The notes beneath the pieces were generated by a model. The model was not told the DNA's origin. It saw nothing but the letters and a program-made list of their open reading frames with translations, and made no database searches. From positions 79,812 to 143,811 of the forward strand of contig NZ_KV757605.1 in assembly GCF_001712795.1 (NCBI RefSeq): a stretch of 64,000 nt of DNA, given 5' to 3'. Source of the stretch: Nostoc sp. KVJ20. GTDB lineage: Bacteria > Cyanobacteriota > Cyanobacteriia > Cyanobacteriales > Nostocaceae. The position numbers and the translations under genes were made by a program. Shown piece by piece: positions 8,760-18,495 of the stretch. The first letter of the stretch is position 1. Each line of letters opens with the position of its first letter.

Positions 8760-10571
8760 ATGAGCATAAGTGATGGAAAGAACTCAGAAAATCTCAAAAA
8801 TCCCCTGCTTTTTACGTTAGAAGTCGGATTATGGCAGCAAACGGTGTCTGATTCGGCTATTGTTGGTGATGCTGCGATCGTGTCACCTCCCACGAAAGAT
8901 TCTTGCTCTACATACCCCACAGTCCCTGGTATTAGTTACAAAAATTTCGAGCTATCTTCAACAGGCTTGACCCCCGAACAACGAAAAACCGCTCTGGTTC
9001 AATTACAAAACTATGAGTCTACCCAGAGAAATTACTTCCTCGGCTATCAAGTCAACCAAAGCCTCAACTATGAAGAAGACTTAAAGCCGTACCTCAACTA
9101 CCACATTAATAATGTCGGCGACCCTTTCCAAAGCGGGAACTATACCATCAACAGTAAGTTTATGGAGCGTGCAGTATTAGATTATTACGCCTCGCTGTGG
9201 AATGCGCGTTGGCCCCACGATCCCAATGATCCAGAGTCTTACTGGGGTTATGCTTTAACAATGGGTTGCACCGAAGGTAACTTATACGGTTTGTGGAACG
9301 GACGTGATTATTTAGCTGGTAAGTTCCTACTCAATGACCCTACCGTTGAAGAAGAAGCTAGACAAGCTAGTTTAGCAGGTCAGCCACGCTCAGTAGAGCG
9401 CCGCCTCATCTATCAGCAGACACCCGTTTTAGAAAATAACCCAAACGCTCACACTCCAGTTACATTTTATTCAGAGGACACGCACTACTCAATTATCAAA
9501 GCCATGCGCGTGATGGCTATTCAAAATTTTTACGAGATTGGGACTGAAAAATATCCCCAGGAAAATCCACTAGCACCAGGTCAACCTTGGCCAAAAGAGG
9601 TGCCATCTCAAGGCGGTAACGATGGCCCTGGCTCGATTGATATGGAATCACTGTGCAAACTTGTCGAGTTTTTTGCCGCCAAGGGATATCCGATTCTCGT
9701 GTGCTTTAACTACGGCACCACATTCAAAGGTGCTTATGACGATGTAGAAGCAGCAGGCAACGCTCTGCTTCCTATTTTAAAAAAATATGGTCTTGATGAA
9801 CGTAAGGTATATTATGATCCCGAAGATCCGACCAAGTATGATATTCGCAGTGGTTACTGGTTCCATGTAGATGCTGCGCTCGGTGCTGCCTATATGCCAT
9901 TTCTTGAAATGGCGTATAACATGGGCAAAATCTCGCAGCGTGGCCCGAACTTTGACTTTCGTCTGCCCTTTGTCCACTCCATCGCTATGAGCGGACACAA
10001 GTGGATTGGCGCACCACTACCATGTGGGATTTATATGACCAAGACAAAATATCAGCTGCGTCCACCCGACGATCCAGAATATATAGGTTCTCAGGATACT
10101 ACATTTGCTGGCTCTCGCAACGGCTTCTCAGCTATACTTCTCTGGGACTATCTGGCAAAAAATTCTTACGAAGCCCAGGTTAATAAGGTGCTTTATACCG
10201 AGAATATAGCTATCTATGCATACTTACAATTAAAGACCCTCGAAGAGAAACTGGGCGAGGATTTGTGGGTGAGACACACGCCACTATCACTTACTATACG
10301 CTTCAAACGTGCCAATGATGATATTGTCTTTAAATATTCTCTATCGAGCGAGACGTTGTATGTGAAAGGTCATAAGCGTGAGTACTCGCATATTTTCATC
10401 ATGGCGCACGTTACAACTATCCTGATTGATGAATTGATTCAAGACCTCAGTCAGGCTGGTGCTTTTGGGAAGCAGGAAGAAGAAAAGCCAGAACTGGAAA
10501 CTGATATCTACGTCACTCACAAGCCAAAAAAACTGATCCACGTTCCACATACTGGTCGTGGCTTTAAATAA
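8760..10571 (+). CDS. PLP-dependent group II amino-acid decarboxylase
   Basis: About 600 residues of the pyridoxal-dependent decarboxylase (glutamate/histidine/aromatic) superfamily. HVDAALGAAYMPF holds the Asp that binds the pyridine nitrogen, and SGHKWIG contains the Schiff-base lysine (about K414). The substrate is not certain; the architecture looks closest to histidine-decarboxylase-like proteins. Such enzymes release CO2 and consume a proton, which would fit acid stress during fermentation. Three ATGs follow each other (8754, 8757, 8760). GGAGG at 8749-8753 gives good spacing only for 8760. It is transcribed divergently from hoxW and carries the shared promoter motif. Confidence 0.85.
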   Translation: MSISDGKNSENLKNPLLFTLEVGLWQQTVSDSAIVGDAAIVSPPTKDSCSTYPTVPGISYKNFELSSTGLTPEQRKTALVQLQNYESTQRNYFLGYQVNQSLNYEEDLKPYLNYHINNVGDPFQSGNYTINSKFMERAVLDYYASLWNARWPHDPNDPESYWGYALTMGCTEGNLYGLWNGRDYLAGKFLLNDPTVEEEARQASLAGQPRSVERRLIYQQTPVLENNPNAHTPVTFYSEDTHYSIIKAMRVMAIQNFYEIGTEKYPQENPLAPGQPWPKEVPSQGGNDGPGSIDMESLCKLVEFFAAKGYPILVCFNYGTTFKGAYDDVEAAGNALLPILKKYGLDERKVYYDPEDPTKYDIRSGYWFHVDAALGAAYMPFLEMAYNMGKISQRGPNFDFRLPFVHSIAMSGHKWIGAPLPCGIYMTKTKYQLRPPDDPEYIGSQDTTFAGSRNGFSAILLWDYLAKNSYEAQVNKVLYTENIAIYAYLQLKTLEEKLGEDLWVRHTPLSLTIRFKRANDDIVFKYSLSSETLYVKGHKREYSHIFIMAHVTTILIDELIQDLSQAGAFGKQEEEKPELETDIYVTHKPKKLIHVPHTGRGFK

Positions 10572-11114
10572 TTAATACTGTTATGAACTACCCCTATCTC
10601 AACGAAATTAGCCAGAAGTTAGCCAGGGGTTTTTACATCCCCTGACTTAACCTGAAGTGAATTCGACGGCTCATATAGTATCTGTCTACTTAGCTGAAAA
10701 ATACCTCTCCTTGGTTTGACCAACTCAGTGCTGAGTGCTGAGTAAATTTAAGAAGTACTCAGTACTTCGCACAGGGCGTAAAAGCCCCGCAAGAGTGTGG
10801 GCGGAATCTTCTTATAGAGAGAAGGTTGATACCCGCGCATAGTGTGGGCGGTCAACTCAGCACGGGCTAAACGCCCCGCTATCCATGTACAGCACTTGGA
10901 ACTCAGCACTCTTCATTACGCAAAACCTTCCCTCTCCAACTCGGAGAGGGACAGACTTGAACTAAAGTTCAAGGTAGGGAGAGGTTCATTGAAAGCTCAC
11001 GTTAGCCTGAGATTTTTGACGCAACATCCCCCAGTTCCCTGATGCTTCCTGCTTTTTTGCGGGTATGTGAATCTGAGTTTTGACAAAATTTAAGTTGTAA
11101 TCAGCACTGTATTT
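10572..11114. other. Intergenic, repeat-rich, no gene seen
   Basis: Right after the decarboxylase there is an imperfect hairpin (10616-10652, GCCAGGGG...CCCCTGAC). It is followed by strings such as CAGTGCTGAGTGCTGAG, GTGTGGGCGG twice, GGGCTAAACGCCCCGCTATC (also at 59617-59636) and an imperfect CTCTCC/GGAGAG inverted repeat. I see no credible gene. Short frames through here carry no ribosome-binding site. Confidence 0.6.
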
Positions 11115-11147
11115 CCTCACAAGTTCCTCAAATTCTTTTTCTAATTT
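11115..11147 (+). promoter_or_regulatory. Shared promoter element, rogue psbA copy
   Basis: CCTCACAAGTTCCTCA (11115-11130), 11 bases, -10 TAATTT (11142-11147). The 16-base site and the -10 box are identical to those of hoxW. The leader to psbA would be about 135 bases. Confidence 0.8.
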
Positions 11148-11287
11148 CAAGATAAAGATGCCCAACTATTGCATTAATTAGCTTGAAAATTTGCGAAGCA
11201 ACAAATATAGATTAAGCAAAATAGATAGGCATCTGCCAAAAGTAGTGAAAAATTTTTGAACTTGGAATTACTTAGGAGCTACACACC

Positions 11288-12358
11288 ATGAGTACCATTG
11301 TTCAACCTCAAAGAGAATTTAATTTTTTTGATTTCTGGGATAGTTTTTGTCGCTGGATTACTAGTACAGAAAATCGGATTTACATCGGCTGGTTTGGTGT
11401 GTTGGCGATTCCCACTTTGTTGGCTGCCACCATCTGTTTTATTTTGGCTTTTATTGCCGCTCCCAGCGTAGATATGGATGGCATCCGTGAGCCAATCATG
11501 GGGTCATTGATGGATGGTAATAACTTAATTACAGCCGCAGTTGTACCAACCTCTGCTGCCATTGGTTTGCACTTTTATCCGATCTGGGACGCGGCATCAA
11601 TGGATGAATGGCTCTACAATGGTGGGCCATATCAATTGATTGTGCTGCATTTTCTCATTGGTATTTGGTGCTATCTAGGGCGATTTTGGGAACTAAGCTA
11701 TCGTTTGGGAATGCGCCCCTGGATAGCAATTGCCTATTCTGCACCCGTCATCGCCGCTACTTCCGTTTTGCTAGTTTATCCCATTGGCCAAGGTAGTTTT
11801 TCTGATGGTTTACCTTTGGGAATCACTGGAACTTTCCACTTTATGTTGGCTTTCCAAGGTGATCACAATATCCTTATGCACCCGTTTCACATGTTGGGTG
11901 TAGCAGGTATATTCAGTGGCGCACTCTTTAGTTCTTTACATGGTTCTTTGGTGACTTCAACACTCATTCGGAAGACCGATGACAATGAATCAATTAATGC
12001 CGGATATAAGTTAGGTCAAAAGAAATTTACCTACAAGTACCTATCAGGACACTCTAGCTTTTTGGGACGGTTGTTGATTCCTATCTTTGCTAGTAAAAAT
12101 CATCGTGCTTTCCATTTATTATTAGCAGCATTCCCAACGATAGGTATTTGGTTCGCAGCAATGGGTGTATGTTCGATGGCGTTTAACATCAATGGGTTAA
12201 ACTTTAATCATTCCATCTTAGATAGTCGGGGTGAAGTAATTAGAACCAACGCTGATATACTGAACCGTGCCAATCTGGGTATAAATGCAATGCACGCTCC
12301 TAATGTCCATAATTTCCCTTTAGTTTTGTCTAGTGGTCAACCTATTCCAGTTAGTTAA
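11288..12358 (+). CDS. psbA: Divergent photosystem II D1 protein (rogue/sentinel type)
   Basis: 356 residues, alignable to D1 along its length with a +3 offset at the N-terminus. Kept (standard numbering): Tyr161, Asp170, His190, His198, His215, His272, His332, His337. Changed: Glu189 to Asp, Glu333 to Ala, Asp342 to Val, Ala344 to Ser, Gln130 to Phe. The C-terminal tail that CtpA would cleave is shortened. Several ligands of the Mn4Ca cluster are therefore lost, so a centre with this D1 should not oxidise water. That matches the rogue/sentinel D1 proteins described in nitrogen-fixing cyanobacteria. AGGAG lies 9 bases before the ATG, and the shared promoter motif lies upstream. It is not the far-red ChlF, judged by overall similarity to normal D1. 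Confidence 0.9.
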   Translation: MSTIVQPQREFNFFDFWDSFCRWITSTENRIYIGWFGVLAIPTLLAATICFILAFIAAPSVDMDGIREPIMGSLMDGNNLITAAVVPTSAAIGLHFYPIWDAASMDEWLYNGGPYQLIVLHFLIGIWCYLGRFWELSYRLGMRPWIAIAYSAPVIAATSVLLVYPIGQGSFSDGLPLGITGTFHFMLAFQGDHNILMHPFHMLGVAGIFSGALFSSLHGSLVTSTLIRKTDDNESINAGYKLGQKKFTYKYLSGHSSFLGRLLIPIFASKNHRAFHLLLAAFPTIGIWFAAMGVCSMAFNINGLNFNHSILDSRGEVIRTNADILNRANLGINAMHAPNVHNFPLVLSSGQPIPVS

Positions 12359-12396
12359 AGATTCCATCCATCCATTTTTATGGTTGTTTTAAACCT

Positions 12397-12439
12397 GCCT
12401 GCAATTCTGATATTAGTCAATATTGCAGGCAATTTTTTT
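12397..12439 (+). terminator. Rho-independent terminator after psbA
   Basis: GCCTGCAAT ... ATTGCAGGC stem (12397-12405 and 12422-12430) followed directly by AATTTTTTT. It lies between psbA and the convergent rhodanese gene. Confidence 0.85.
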
Positions 12440-12440
12440 C

Positions 12441-13301
12441 TCAGAGCCGGAAACATGTATTATCAATAGGTAGTGAAAAATCACGCGACCATTCATTCCA
12501 AGAGCCAAAATAATTTCTGGCAGAAATTCCCGCCTCTTCAAGGGCTATTAATGTATTCGCAGCCCTTGAACCCTTAAAGCAGTAAATATACACAATGGAC
12601 TCTGAAGTAATACCTACTGACTGACAAATTTCTCGGATTTCATCTGGCGATCGCAACGTGGGGATTTCCGATTCGGAATTCATCAGATGATGCCATTCTA
12701 ACCATACAGCGTTAGGGATTCTGCCTTTGCGGGGACAAAAATCAGGATGATAGGGAGAAGAACTCAACCCAAGCCATTCATTGCGATCGCGCACATCTAA
12801 TTTAATAATTGCTGGATTGTCAATTGCTTGCAACATCTCGGCAGTAGTCACCATTATGTCAGCATTGGGATGCAATCTAAATATGCTGCTTTCACGTAAT
12901 GGTACTTCATCGGTAGTAGGTAATCCCTCTGTCAGCCATGCTCTATATCCTCCGTGTAAAATAGATACCTGAGTGCAGCCCAAATACTTCAGTAAGAAAG
13001 CTGCTCGACAAGATTGACCATAACCTCTATTTAAGGCATCTTCATACACAATTAACCGTTCCGCACCTGATATTCCCAGCTTGCTCATAATTTCTGCAAA
13101 ATACTCTTGTAGTTCTTTTAATCCTGCTGGGGAGGAATTCTCTAAAAGATAGGTGAAAAAATCTCTAATATTTAGGGATTGAGGAATATGAGAGATAGCA
13201 TAATCTTCGGGGCTTCGCGTATCGATAATGACACTTTGTAACGATTTTTCTGCTGACAGCGACGTGAGTTCTTGAGGAGAAATGAGGAGTTTTGTATTCA
13301 C
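12441..13301 (-). CDS. Two-domain rhodanese-type sulfurtransferase
   Basis: 286 residues with two rhodanese modules (about 10-125 and 155-280). The second carries the active-site loop YCFKGSRA, in which the Cys accepts the persulfide. The first has the non-catalytic IVYEDALNRGYGQSC stretch. This is the thiosulfate / 3-mercaptopyruvate sulfurtransferase architecture. It starts with GTG and has only a weak ribosome-binding site. It follows hoxH on the same strand after 231 bases that include an STRR, so it may be the last gene of the hox transcript. A role in sulfur supply for hydrogenase clusters is only an inference from position. Confidence 0.82.
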   Translation of the reverse strand: MNTKLLISPQELTSLSAEKSLQSVIIDTRSPEDYAISHIPQSLNIRDFFTYLLENSSPAGLKELQEYFAEIMSKLGISGAERLIVYEDALNRGYGQSCRAAFLLKYLGCTQVSILHGGYRAWLTEGLPTTDEVPLRESSIFRLHPNADIMVTTAEMLQAIDNPAIIKLDVRDRNEWLGLSSSPYHPDFCPRKGRIPNAVWLEWHHLMNSESEIPTLRSPDEIREICQSVGITSESIVYIYCFKGSRAANTLIALEEAGISARNYFGSWNEWSRDFSLPIDNTCFRL

Positions 13302-13436
13302 GCTTTCATGCTTCTATTATTCTAGCATTAGGCATTATCGCGCCCGATAGATTTGCATTTTGGAATGGAAATCACAGAAGAAGAAATGTTAAATGTTACG
13401 AGAGAACTTTTGAGGCTGTGTTGTTTTCAAACAAGA

Positions 13437-13530
13437 GTTCAGAATTCAGAATTCAGAAGTCAGAATCCAGAATTCAGAAGTCAGAATTCAGAATTCAGAA
13501 GTCAGAATTCAGAATCCAGAATTCAGAATA
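13437..13530. repeat. STRR array of AATTCAG / AAGTCAG units
   Basis: Repeats of CAGAATTCAGAAGT type, ending at the hoxH stop region. Related strings occur near 34030, 53449 and 58077. Confidence 0.85.
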
Positions 13531-13532
13531 GA

Positions 13533-14981
13533 TTAATCTCGGCAAACTTCATTTACAATATTTCCATCTTTCCCAATTAATTGAATATGTAAAGGCATTT
13601 GTCCTGCCGCATGAGTTGAACAACTCAAACAAGGGTCAAAAGCCCTGATTCCTGCCTCAACACGGTTTAACATTCCTTCAGAAATTTCTGAACTGTGAAT
13701 AAAATGTCGGGCAATTTGCGCGACTGTACGATTCATTGCTAGATTGTTTTGACCTGTGGCAATTACTAAATTTACTTTCTGAAGTAAGCCATTCTCATCA
13801 ACTTGATAATGGTGAAATAATGTCCCACGTGGTGCTTCACTTACACCCACTCCTTCTAATTGATTAATGCCAGCATCAGCACGCAATTTTTTAGACATTA
13901 AATCTGGGTCATTTATAATAATTTCTATGCGTTCAATGCAAGCTAAAATTTCAATCAACCGGGCATAGTGATAGAAAAATGATGAGGTAGCAGTGCCTTT
14001 ACCTCTGTCTCTAAATTCTCTCAATTCTGTATCAGCTAAAGGTGTACCAATATGACTGCAAATATTCAGACGTGCTAGCGGCCCCACCCGATAAATACCA
14101 CTATCTAAACGACAATGGTCGCTCTGGTCAGGATAACCTAAAGGACGATAGTAAGGAGACTTTAAATAAGAATCTGGTTGAACTGCTTCACCAATAAATT
14201 CTTGATAATGAATTGGATCGAGTTTATCAGCAATAATATTTCCAGCGCTATCTACAAAACGAATATGTCCGTCGTAGTTCTCCCACAAACCATCAGGAGT
14301 AACTAAACCCATAAATAAGCTAGGAAAATTCCCAAAGATTTGCACTTCTTTTTGATAATCATTGAGTAAGCCTTTAAATCTACCCAGTGCATCTAATATT
14401 GTGCTGCGTACTTCTGGAATGCGGTTCTGAATATGGGTGCGTCCTTCTTGCGATAAGGGTTCACGGACACCACCAGGAACCGCCCATGATGGATGTATTT
14501 TTCGCCCTCCCAATTGTTCAATAATTTCTTGTCCAAATTGACGTAAGCGGATTCCGCCACGCGCTAATTCTGGTTCAGCTGCAATTAAGCCAAATACATT
14601 GCGTTTTTGAGGGTCGCTATCCATCCCTAATAATAAATCTGGGGCGCTGAGGTGGAAGAAACTCAGGGCGTGGGATTGGATAATTTGTCCCAAATTCATC
14701 AAACGGCGCAATTTTTCCGCAGCTTTGGGAATTGTAACAGCAAGGATGCGATCGCCTGCCTTTGCTGATGCTAATAAATGACTCACCGGACAAATCCCAC
14801 AAATCCGCGCCGTAATTCCTGGCATTTCCCAAAGCGGGCGACCTTCACAAAACTTTTCAAAACCACGAAATTCTGTGACATGAAAGCGAGCATCGCTCAC
14901 TTGTCCTGTATCATCCAAGTAAATAGATATTTTGGCATGTCCTTCAATTCGTGTAACCGGATCGATAATAATCTTTTTCAT
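13533..14981 (-). CDS. hoxH: Bidirectional [NiFe] hydrogenase large subunit HoxH
   Basis: 482 residues. The nickel ligands are present in [10 protein letters not shown] (Cys61, Cys64) and DPCLSCSTH (Cys451, Cys454, His457). A 25-residue tail follows His457, the usual processing point for HoxW. The protein forms the H2-activating dimer with HoxY and couples to NAD(P)H through HoxEFU in the cytoplasm. The gene lies downstream of CBS-CP12 on the minus strand. The nearest shared-motif promoter is at 16321-16353. Confidence 0.97.
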   Translation of the reverse strand: MKKIIIDPVTRIEGHAKISIYLDDTGQVSDARFHVTEFRGFEKFCEGRPLWEMPGITARICGICPVSHLLASAKAGDRILAVTIPKAAEKLRRLMNLGQIIQSHALSFFHLSAPDLLLGMDSDPQKRNVFGLIAAEPELARGGIRLRQFGQEIIEQLGGRKIHPSWAVPGGVREPLSQEGRTHIQNRIPEVRSTILDALGRFKGLLNDYQKEVQIFGNFPSLFMGLVTPDGLWENYDGHIRFVDSAGNIIADKLDPIHYQEFIGEAVQPDSYLKSPYYRPLGYPDQSDHCRLDSGIYRVGPLARLNICSHIGTPLADTELREFRDRGKGTATSSFFYHYARLIEILACIERIEIIINDPDLMSKKLRADAGINQLEGVGVSEAPRGTLFHHYQVDENGLLQKVNLVIATGQNNLAMNRTVAQIARHFIHSSEISEGMLNRVEAGIRAFDPCLSCSTHAAGQMPLHIQLIGKDGNIVNEVCRD

Positions 14982-15017
14982 GACTATCTTAATTTTGGAT
15001 TTTAGATTGACCAGTTT

Positions 15018-15052
15018 TAATTAAAAATTAAAAATTAAAAATTAAAAATCTA
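15018..15052. repeat. AAAAATT tandem repeat between hoxH and CBS-CP12
   Basis: Four to five heptameric AATTAAA units in the 79-base gap. Confidence 0.7.
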
Positions 15053-15060
15053 AAATTCGG

Positions 15061-15681
15061 TCAACCACTACACCAATTCTCATAAATTTCTTTAGCTTCT
15101 GGATATTCATCGCAATATTCTTCAAGGGCTGTTTTCACGACTTTCTCTGCTCGTTGATGTGCTATCTCGGCTTGTAATTCCTCGATCGCATCCCAAGCAG
15201 CAGCACATTCTTCTGAACGGATGCCTTTTTGATCGCAAATAACACGAGCTTTTTTAATTTCGTCCTGAAGCTGTTGTTCTAATAAGATAGTATGAGGTTG
15301 CTCAAGAAAACTACTATTAGCTAGAATGTCAACAAGGGAAATGATACCCAGTAGTTCGCCCTGAATAACAGGCGCTCTCTGCAAATTATGGTCAGCAAAT
15401 AATCGTGCTATGTATTCTAAGCCAAGGTCAGGATTGACGACGATACAAGGCTTAGTCATCACTTCATGAACACGCACACTACAGGGATCTTTACCATAAG
15501 CAATCACTTTATAGACAATATCCTTTTCAGTAATCATGCCGTAGGCGTCTTGTTCATGGCGACGATCTACAACCAGCGCTTTCCAGTCCCTTGTTCTTAA
15601 GAGTTTGACTGCTTCCGCCACTGTTGCGGAACTACGAATCGTAGCAACATCTTTAGTCATAATGTCAGATGCTTTCAACAT
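15061..15681 (-). CDS. CBS-CP12 fusion protein
   Basis: 206 residues from the chosen start. Two CBS motifs come first (MLKASDIMTKDVATI and VHEVMTKPCIVV). A CP12 region follows: CDQKGIRSEECAAAWDAIEE, with the N-terminal Cys pair and the AWDxxEEL core, and then YCDEYPEA. The second Cys of the C-terminal pair is displaced to WCSG. CP12 binds phosphoribulokinase and GAPDH to switch off the Calvin cycle, and the CBS pair senses adenylates in known CBS-CP12 proteins. A start at 15681 is chosen because GGAGAG lies 7 bases upstream; an earlier ATG at 15744 has no such site. Its position inside the hox operon links CO2 fixation to H2 metabolism. Confidence 0.9.
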   Translation of the reverse strand: MLKASDIMTKDVATIRSSATVAEAVKLLRTRDWKALVVDRRHEQDAYGMITEKDIVYKVIAYGKDPCSVRVHEVMTKPCIVVNPDLGLEYIARLFADHNLQRAPVIQGELLGIISLVDILANSSFLEQPHTILLEQQLQDEIKKARVICDQKGIRSEECAAAWDAIEELQAEIAHQRAEKVVKTALEEYCDEYPEAKEIYENWCSG

Positions 15682-15829
15682 AATGCTCTCCAAATTTCTA
15701 ATAAAGCCGTAGCCACATAGGTTAGGACATTTTGAAAACCCCAAGGCTAGGAATAGTAATACTTTTACCTCCTGCCTTCTGCCTCCTGCCTCCTGCTATA
15801 AAGCTAATGCTATACGGGTTTAATAAAAG

Positions 15830-16282
15830 CTAAAAATGTGAGCTTTCTAAATTTCCTTGTGATCTATTAGCCCTGTTATGCAGTCGCATCCATTGATAAG
15901 CAGTAATGTTTAATAATAAACCCACGAAGAATAACAAGACCATCAAGGCTATCTGATACCAGAGAAGTGGCTGGACAAATAAATCTAAAATCACGTGTAG
16001 TAAGTTCATAATGCTGTAAAAGATAGTTAAGCCAAAATGCATAACTCGATAACGTTTTGAATCGGTAAAAGTAGTAGCAATAATTGCCAACATTGGCAGC
16101 ACAAAAAAACCTAACATCAGCCACATAATTCCAGAAATATCATTGATGGTTTTGGCTGGTTGAGATTCGACAACAGGTAAACTATGAAAAAGCGGTATTA
16201 AATTCAGCTGTGTATGAAACAGTGTTCCTAGTAGAAATACTGTCCAAAGAGCAATGATTCTTTCCCGATAATTAACTGCCAT
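15830..16282 (-). CDS. Conserved four-helix membrane protein of the hox cluster
   Basis: 150 residues with four predicted hydrophobic segments (about 9-27, 49-70, 82-102 and 107-130). I recognise no catalytic motif. It lies between hoxY and CBS-CP12, and its own shared-motif promoter sits 39-71 bases upstream. Unrelated small open frames between hox genes are common in cyanobacteria. The function is unknown; a role in membrane association or redox partnering of the hydrogenase would be speculation. Confidence 0.75.
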   Translation of the reverse strand: MAVNYRERIIALWTVFLLGTLFHTQLNLIPLFHSLPVVESQPAKTINDISGIMWLMLGFFVLPMLAIIATTFTDSKRYRVMHFGLTIFYSIMNLLHVILDLFVQPLLWYQIALMVLLFFVGLLLNITAYQWMRLHNRANRSQGNLESSHF

Positions 16283-16320
16283 AATTGTTTATAAATTTGT
16301 TTTACAATTGCCTCACTTTC

Positions 16321-16353
16321 AACTTAGATAAAGAATTTGAGTAACTTGTGAAG
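16321..16353 (-). promoter_or_regulatory. Shared promoter element inside the hox operon
   Basis: In gene direction CTTCACAAGTTACTCA (16353-16338), 11 bases, -10 TAAGTT (16326-16321). It lies directly after the hoxY stop and would drive the membrane-protein gene, CBS-CP12 and hoxH independently of hoxE. Confidence 0.75.
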
Positions 16354-16899
16354 TTAACCAAACTTGATAAACTCACGTCCTGCTAATTGTGGTTTTTCTC
16401 CCCTTAAAAGTGGCTCTAACACTGCTTTAATCCGAGTTGCATCAGGTGGACAACCTGGCAAATAAATATCAACTGGAACTACTGTATGCACTGGTATTAC
16501 CCGATCTAGTAGGGTTGGTACAATACCAGGCTCATGAGGAATTGTGGCGTGAATATCCACAGCTTCGATGTAACAACGCTGAAGAACAGGTTCGGCACTA
16601 CCTAAAGGATTACGTAAAGCAGTAACATTACCAGTGACAGCACAATCGCCAAAGGAGACAAGAATGTGCGATCGCTCTCTCACCTTCCGAATCGTTTCCA
16701 AGTGATCTTCATTGGCTACTGCACCTTCAACTAACACCACATCTACCCCTTGAGGATATTCTTTGGTATCAGCGAAGGGACTATAAACTAAATCTACCTG
16801 TCCTGCTAAATCAATCAGCCATTCATCCAAATCGAGAAAAGACATGTGACAACCAGAACAGCCGCCTAGCCAAACCGTTGCTAATTTTAAACGAGCCAT
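16354..16899 (-). CDS. hoxY: Bidirectional hydrogenase small subunit HoxY
   Basis: 181 residues. WLGGCSGCHMSF supplies Cys14 and Cys17 of the proximal [4Fe-4S] cluster, with the later ligands in FGDCAVTGN and LPGCPPDA. It passes electrons between the HoxH active site and the diaphorase module. The short length, without the extra cluster domains of uptake hydrogenases, is normal for HoxY. Confidence 0.96.
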   Translation of the reverse strand: MARLKLATVWLGGCSGCHMSFLDLDEWLIDLAGQVDLVYSPFADTKEYPQGVDVVLVEGAVANEDHLETIRKVRERSHILVSFGDCAVTGNVTALRNPLGSAEPVLQRCYIEAVDIHATIPHEPGIVPTLLDRVIPVHTVVPVDIYLPGCPPDATRIKAVLEPLLRGEKPQLAGREFIKFG

Positions 16900-16973
16900 T
16901 TTCTTTTTTTTGAGGGTGATATAGGACTCATATTTGATTTTTGAACAAAACTCAGTACACCTTTATTCCTTCT

Positions 16974-17006
16974 TCCCAGTCCCCAGTCCCTAATCCCCAG
17001 TCCCTT
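16974..17006. repeat. CCCCAGT STRR upstream of hoxY
   Basis: CCCAGTCCCCAGTCCC... units in the 170-base gap between hoxY and the gene before it. Confidence 0.75.
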
Positions 17007-17069
17007 ACCTCTACGAGTGATTCAGAAATCAAATCGGATTGCTATAGAGATGAAATTTGACCTTATAAC

Positions 17070-17597
17070 TCAAGACTTTAGTGCAACTTCTTGCCATTCC
17101 TGCACGATATATTGAGGTATTGAAAGATTAATGAAGTTTTGTCTATCTACAGGTATGCCAATTAACAAATTTTCAGTTGGTAATTGAGGCAAAACATTCT
17201 TGAAGTCATACTGACCGATAGTTGGTGCTGGTGCTTCATCTAGGAAAATATCAGGAGCAGTAAATACTTTACCTGTATCACTAGTAATTTTCAGAGGTAA
17301 GGGATGGGCTAGTTCCTGAGAACCAGGAAATCCCACCAACCGGAGACTTATTGACGATATTTTATTGCTATTAGAATGAACTCGCTTAAACAAGACAACC
17401 TGCCAATAATTTCCTAATTCATCATTTAATTTTTGCTGTGAGCGATAAACGATTTCTCCTGGCGCATCGTCTAATTGAATAACAGTAGCAATCACCTGTT
17501 GAGATGTGAATGTTGCTAAACCCAGGTATATATATATTGTTAATATTGCTAGCAATAGGAGCCACCAAAAAAATTTTAAGAGACGGCGTAACATTAG
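17070..17597 (-). CDS. Unrecognised membrane-anchored protein of the hox cluster
   Basis: 175 residues: an N-terminal arginine-containing start (MLRRLLKFFWW) and one strong transmembrane helix (about 6-28), then a soluble, probably periplasmic part rich in beta-strand patterns. No family is recognised. The start at 17597 is preferred because GAGG lies 8 bases upstream; an ATG at 17621 has no site. It sits between hoxU and hoxY with a 48-base gap to hoxU, so co-transcription is likely. Confidence 0.7.
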   Translation of the reverse strand, partial: LMLRRLLKFFWWLLLLAILTIYIYLGLATFTSQQVIATVIQLDDAPGEIVYRSQQKLNDELGNYWQVVLFKRVHSNSNKISSISLRLVGFPGSQELAHPLPLKITSDTGKVFTAPDIFLDEAPAPTIGQYDFKNVLPQLPTENLLIGIPVDRQNFINLSIPQYIVQEWQEVALKS

Positions 17598-17645
17598 ATT
17601 TACCTCGTTGTGCAAATTCATGATTGGTAGCTAAACAAGCCATTG

Positions 17646-18374
17646 CTACTTCTGGCGTGCTGTGACTAGGAAATCAAGTTTGGTGCGATGTCTTGCGACA
17701 AGCCACTTTGTGTCTACGCGTTTCATTTCTCCGACGCTTGAGCCTTTGTTAAAAAGCGCACCTGTAGGGCAAGCATTAACGCATTTCCCACAGGAAGTAC
17801 AAGTATCTGAAGTTCCCCAAGGCTGATTCAAATCAGTGATTACATGAGAGTTTGTCCCCCTACCCGCCATATCCCAAGTGTGCGCTCCTTCAATTTCGTC
17901 ACAAACACGGATGCAACGAGTGCAAAGAACACAACGGTTATGGTCAACACCGAAGCGATCGTGAGAAACATCGACTTTGCGATCGGGGAAATGGTAATCC
18001 AAACGCACATGATCCATACCCATCTCAATGGCCAAGTCTTGCAATTCGCAATTACCATTAGCTACGCAAACCGAGCAAATGTGATTGCCTTCAGCAAATA
18101 GCATTTCTATGATTGTGCGACGATATTTTTGCAAGCGATCGCTATTTGTCTCAACTTCCATACCCTCAGTAACTTTTGTCACACAAGCAGGTTGAAGTTT
18201 ATTACTACCAGCAATTTCTACTAAACAAAGCCGACAAGCGCCAACATCTTCAACTCCTTCTAGATGACACAAAGTCGGAATATGAATTCCCGCATCCTGC
18301 GCCGCTTGGAGAATAGTCTCCTCCTCACGAGCGCTAATTAATTGTTCATTAATTGTTAAAGTTTTTACAACCAT
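17646..18374 (-). CDS. hoxU: Diaphorase subunit HoxU
   Basis: 242 residues, similar to the N-terminal part of complex I NuoG. A plant-type [2Fe-2S] site lies at Cys36, Cys47, Cys50 and Cys64. A His-Cys3 type region follows ([15 protein letters not shown]), and then two [4Fe-4S] ferredoxin motifs ([11 protein letters not shown] and [12 protein letters not shown]). It carries electrons from HoxF to HoxY. Confidence 0.96.
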   Translation of the reverse strand: MVVKTLTINEQLISAREEETILQAAQDAGIHIPTLCHLEGVEDVGACRLCLVEIAGSNKLQPACVTKVTEGMEVETNSDRLQKYRRTIIEMLFAEGNHICSVCVANGNCELQDLAIEMGMDHVRLDYHFPDRKVDVSHDRFGVDHNRCVLCTRCIRVCDEIEGAHTWDMAGRGTNSHVITDLNQPWGTSDTCTSCGKCVNACPTGALFNKGSSVGEMKRVDTKWLVARHRTKLDFLVTARQK

Positions 18375-18450
18375 CTCTTATTGATTCCTGGTAACGCTAA
18401 TGTACTTTCAAATTGCACATTTTTTCCAGTTATTGGTCTTTTATAAATAC

Positions 18451-18495
18451 AAATGACAAATGACAAATGACAAATGACCAATGACTAATGACTAA
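18451..18495. repeat. AAATGAC / TAATGAC STRR overlapping the hoxF 3' end
   Basis: Heptamer run AAATGAC, then TAATGAC. It includes the hoxF stop codon, so the last residues (ISH) of HoxF come from repeat DNA. Confidence 0.85.

Noticed and set aside
13437..13530. Possible CRISPR array
   Set aside because: Units are 7-14 bases long without unique spacers, so it is an STRR. The same applies to 50911-51032 and 34309-34352.
13292..13531. Plus-strand frames ending in EFRIQKSEFRIQ repeats
   Set aside because: Translation of the STRR only.
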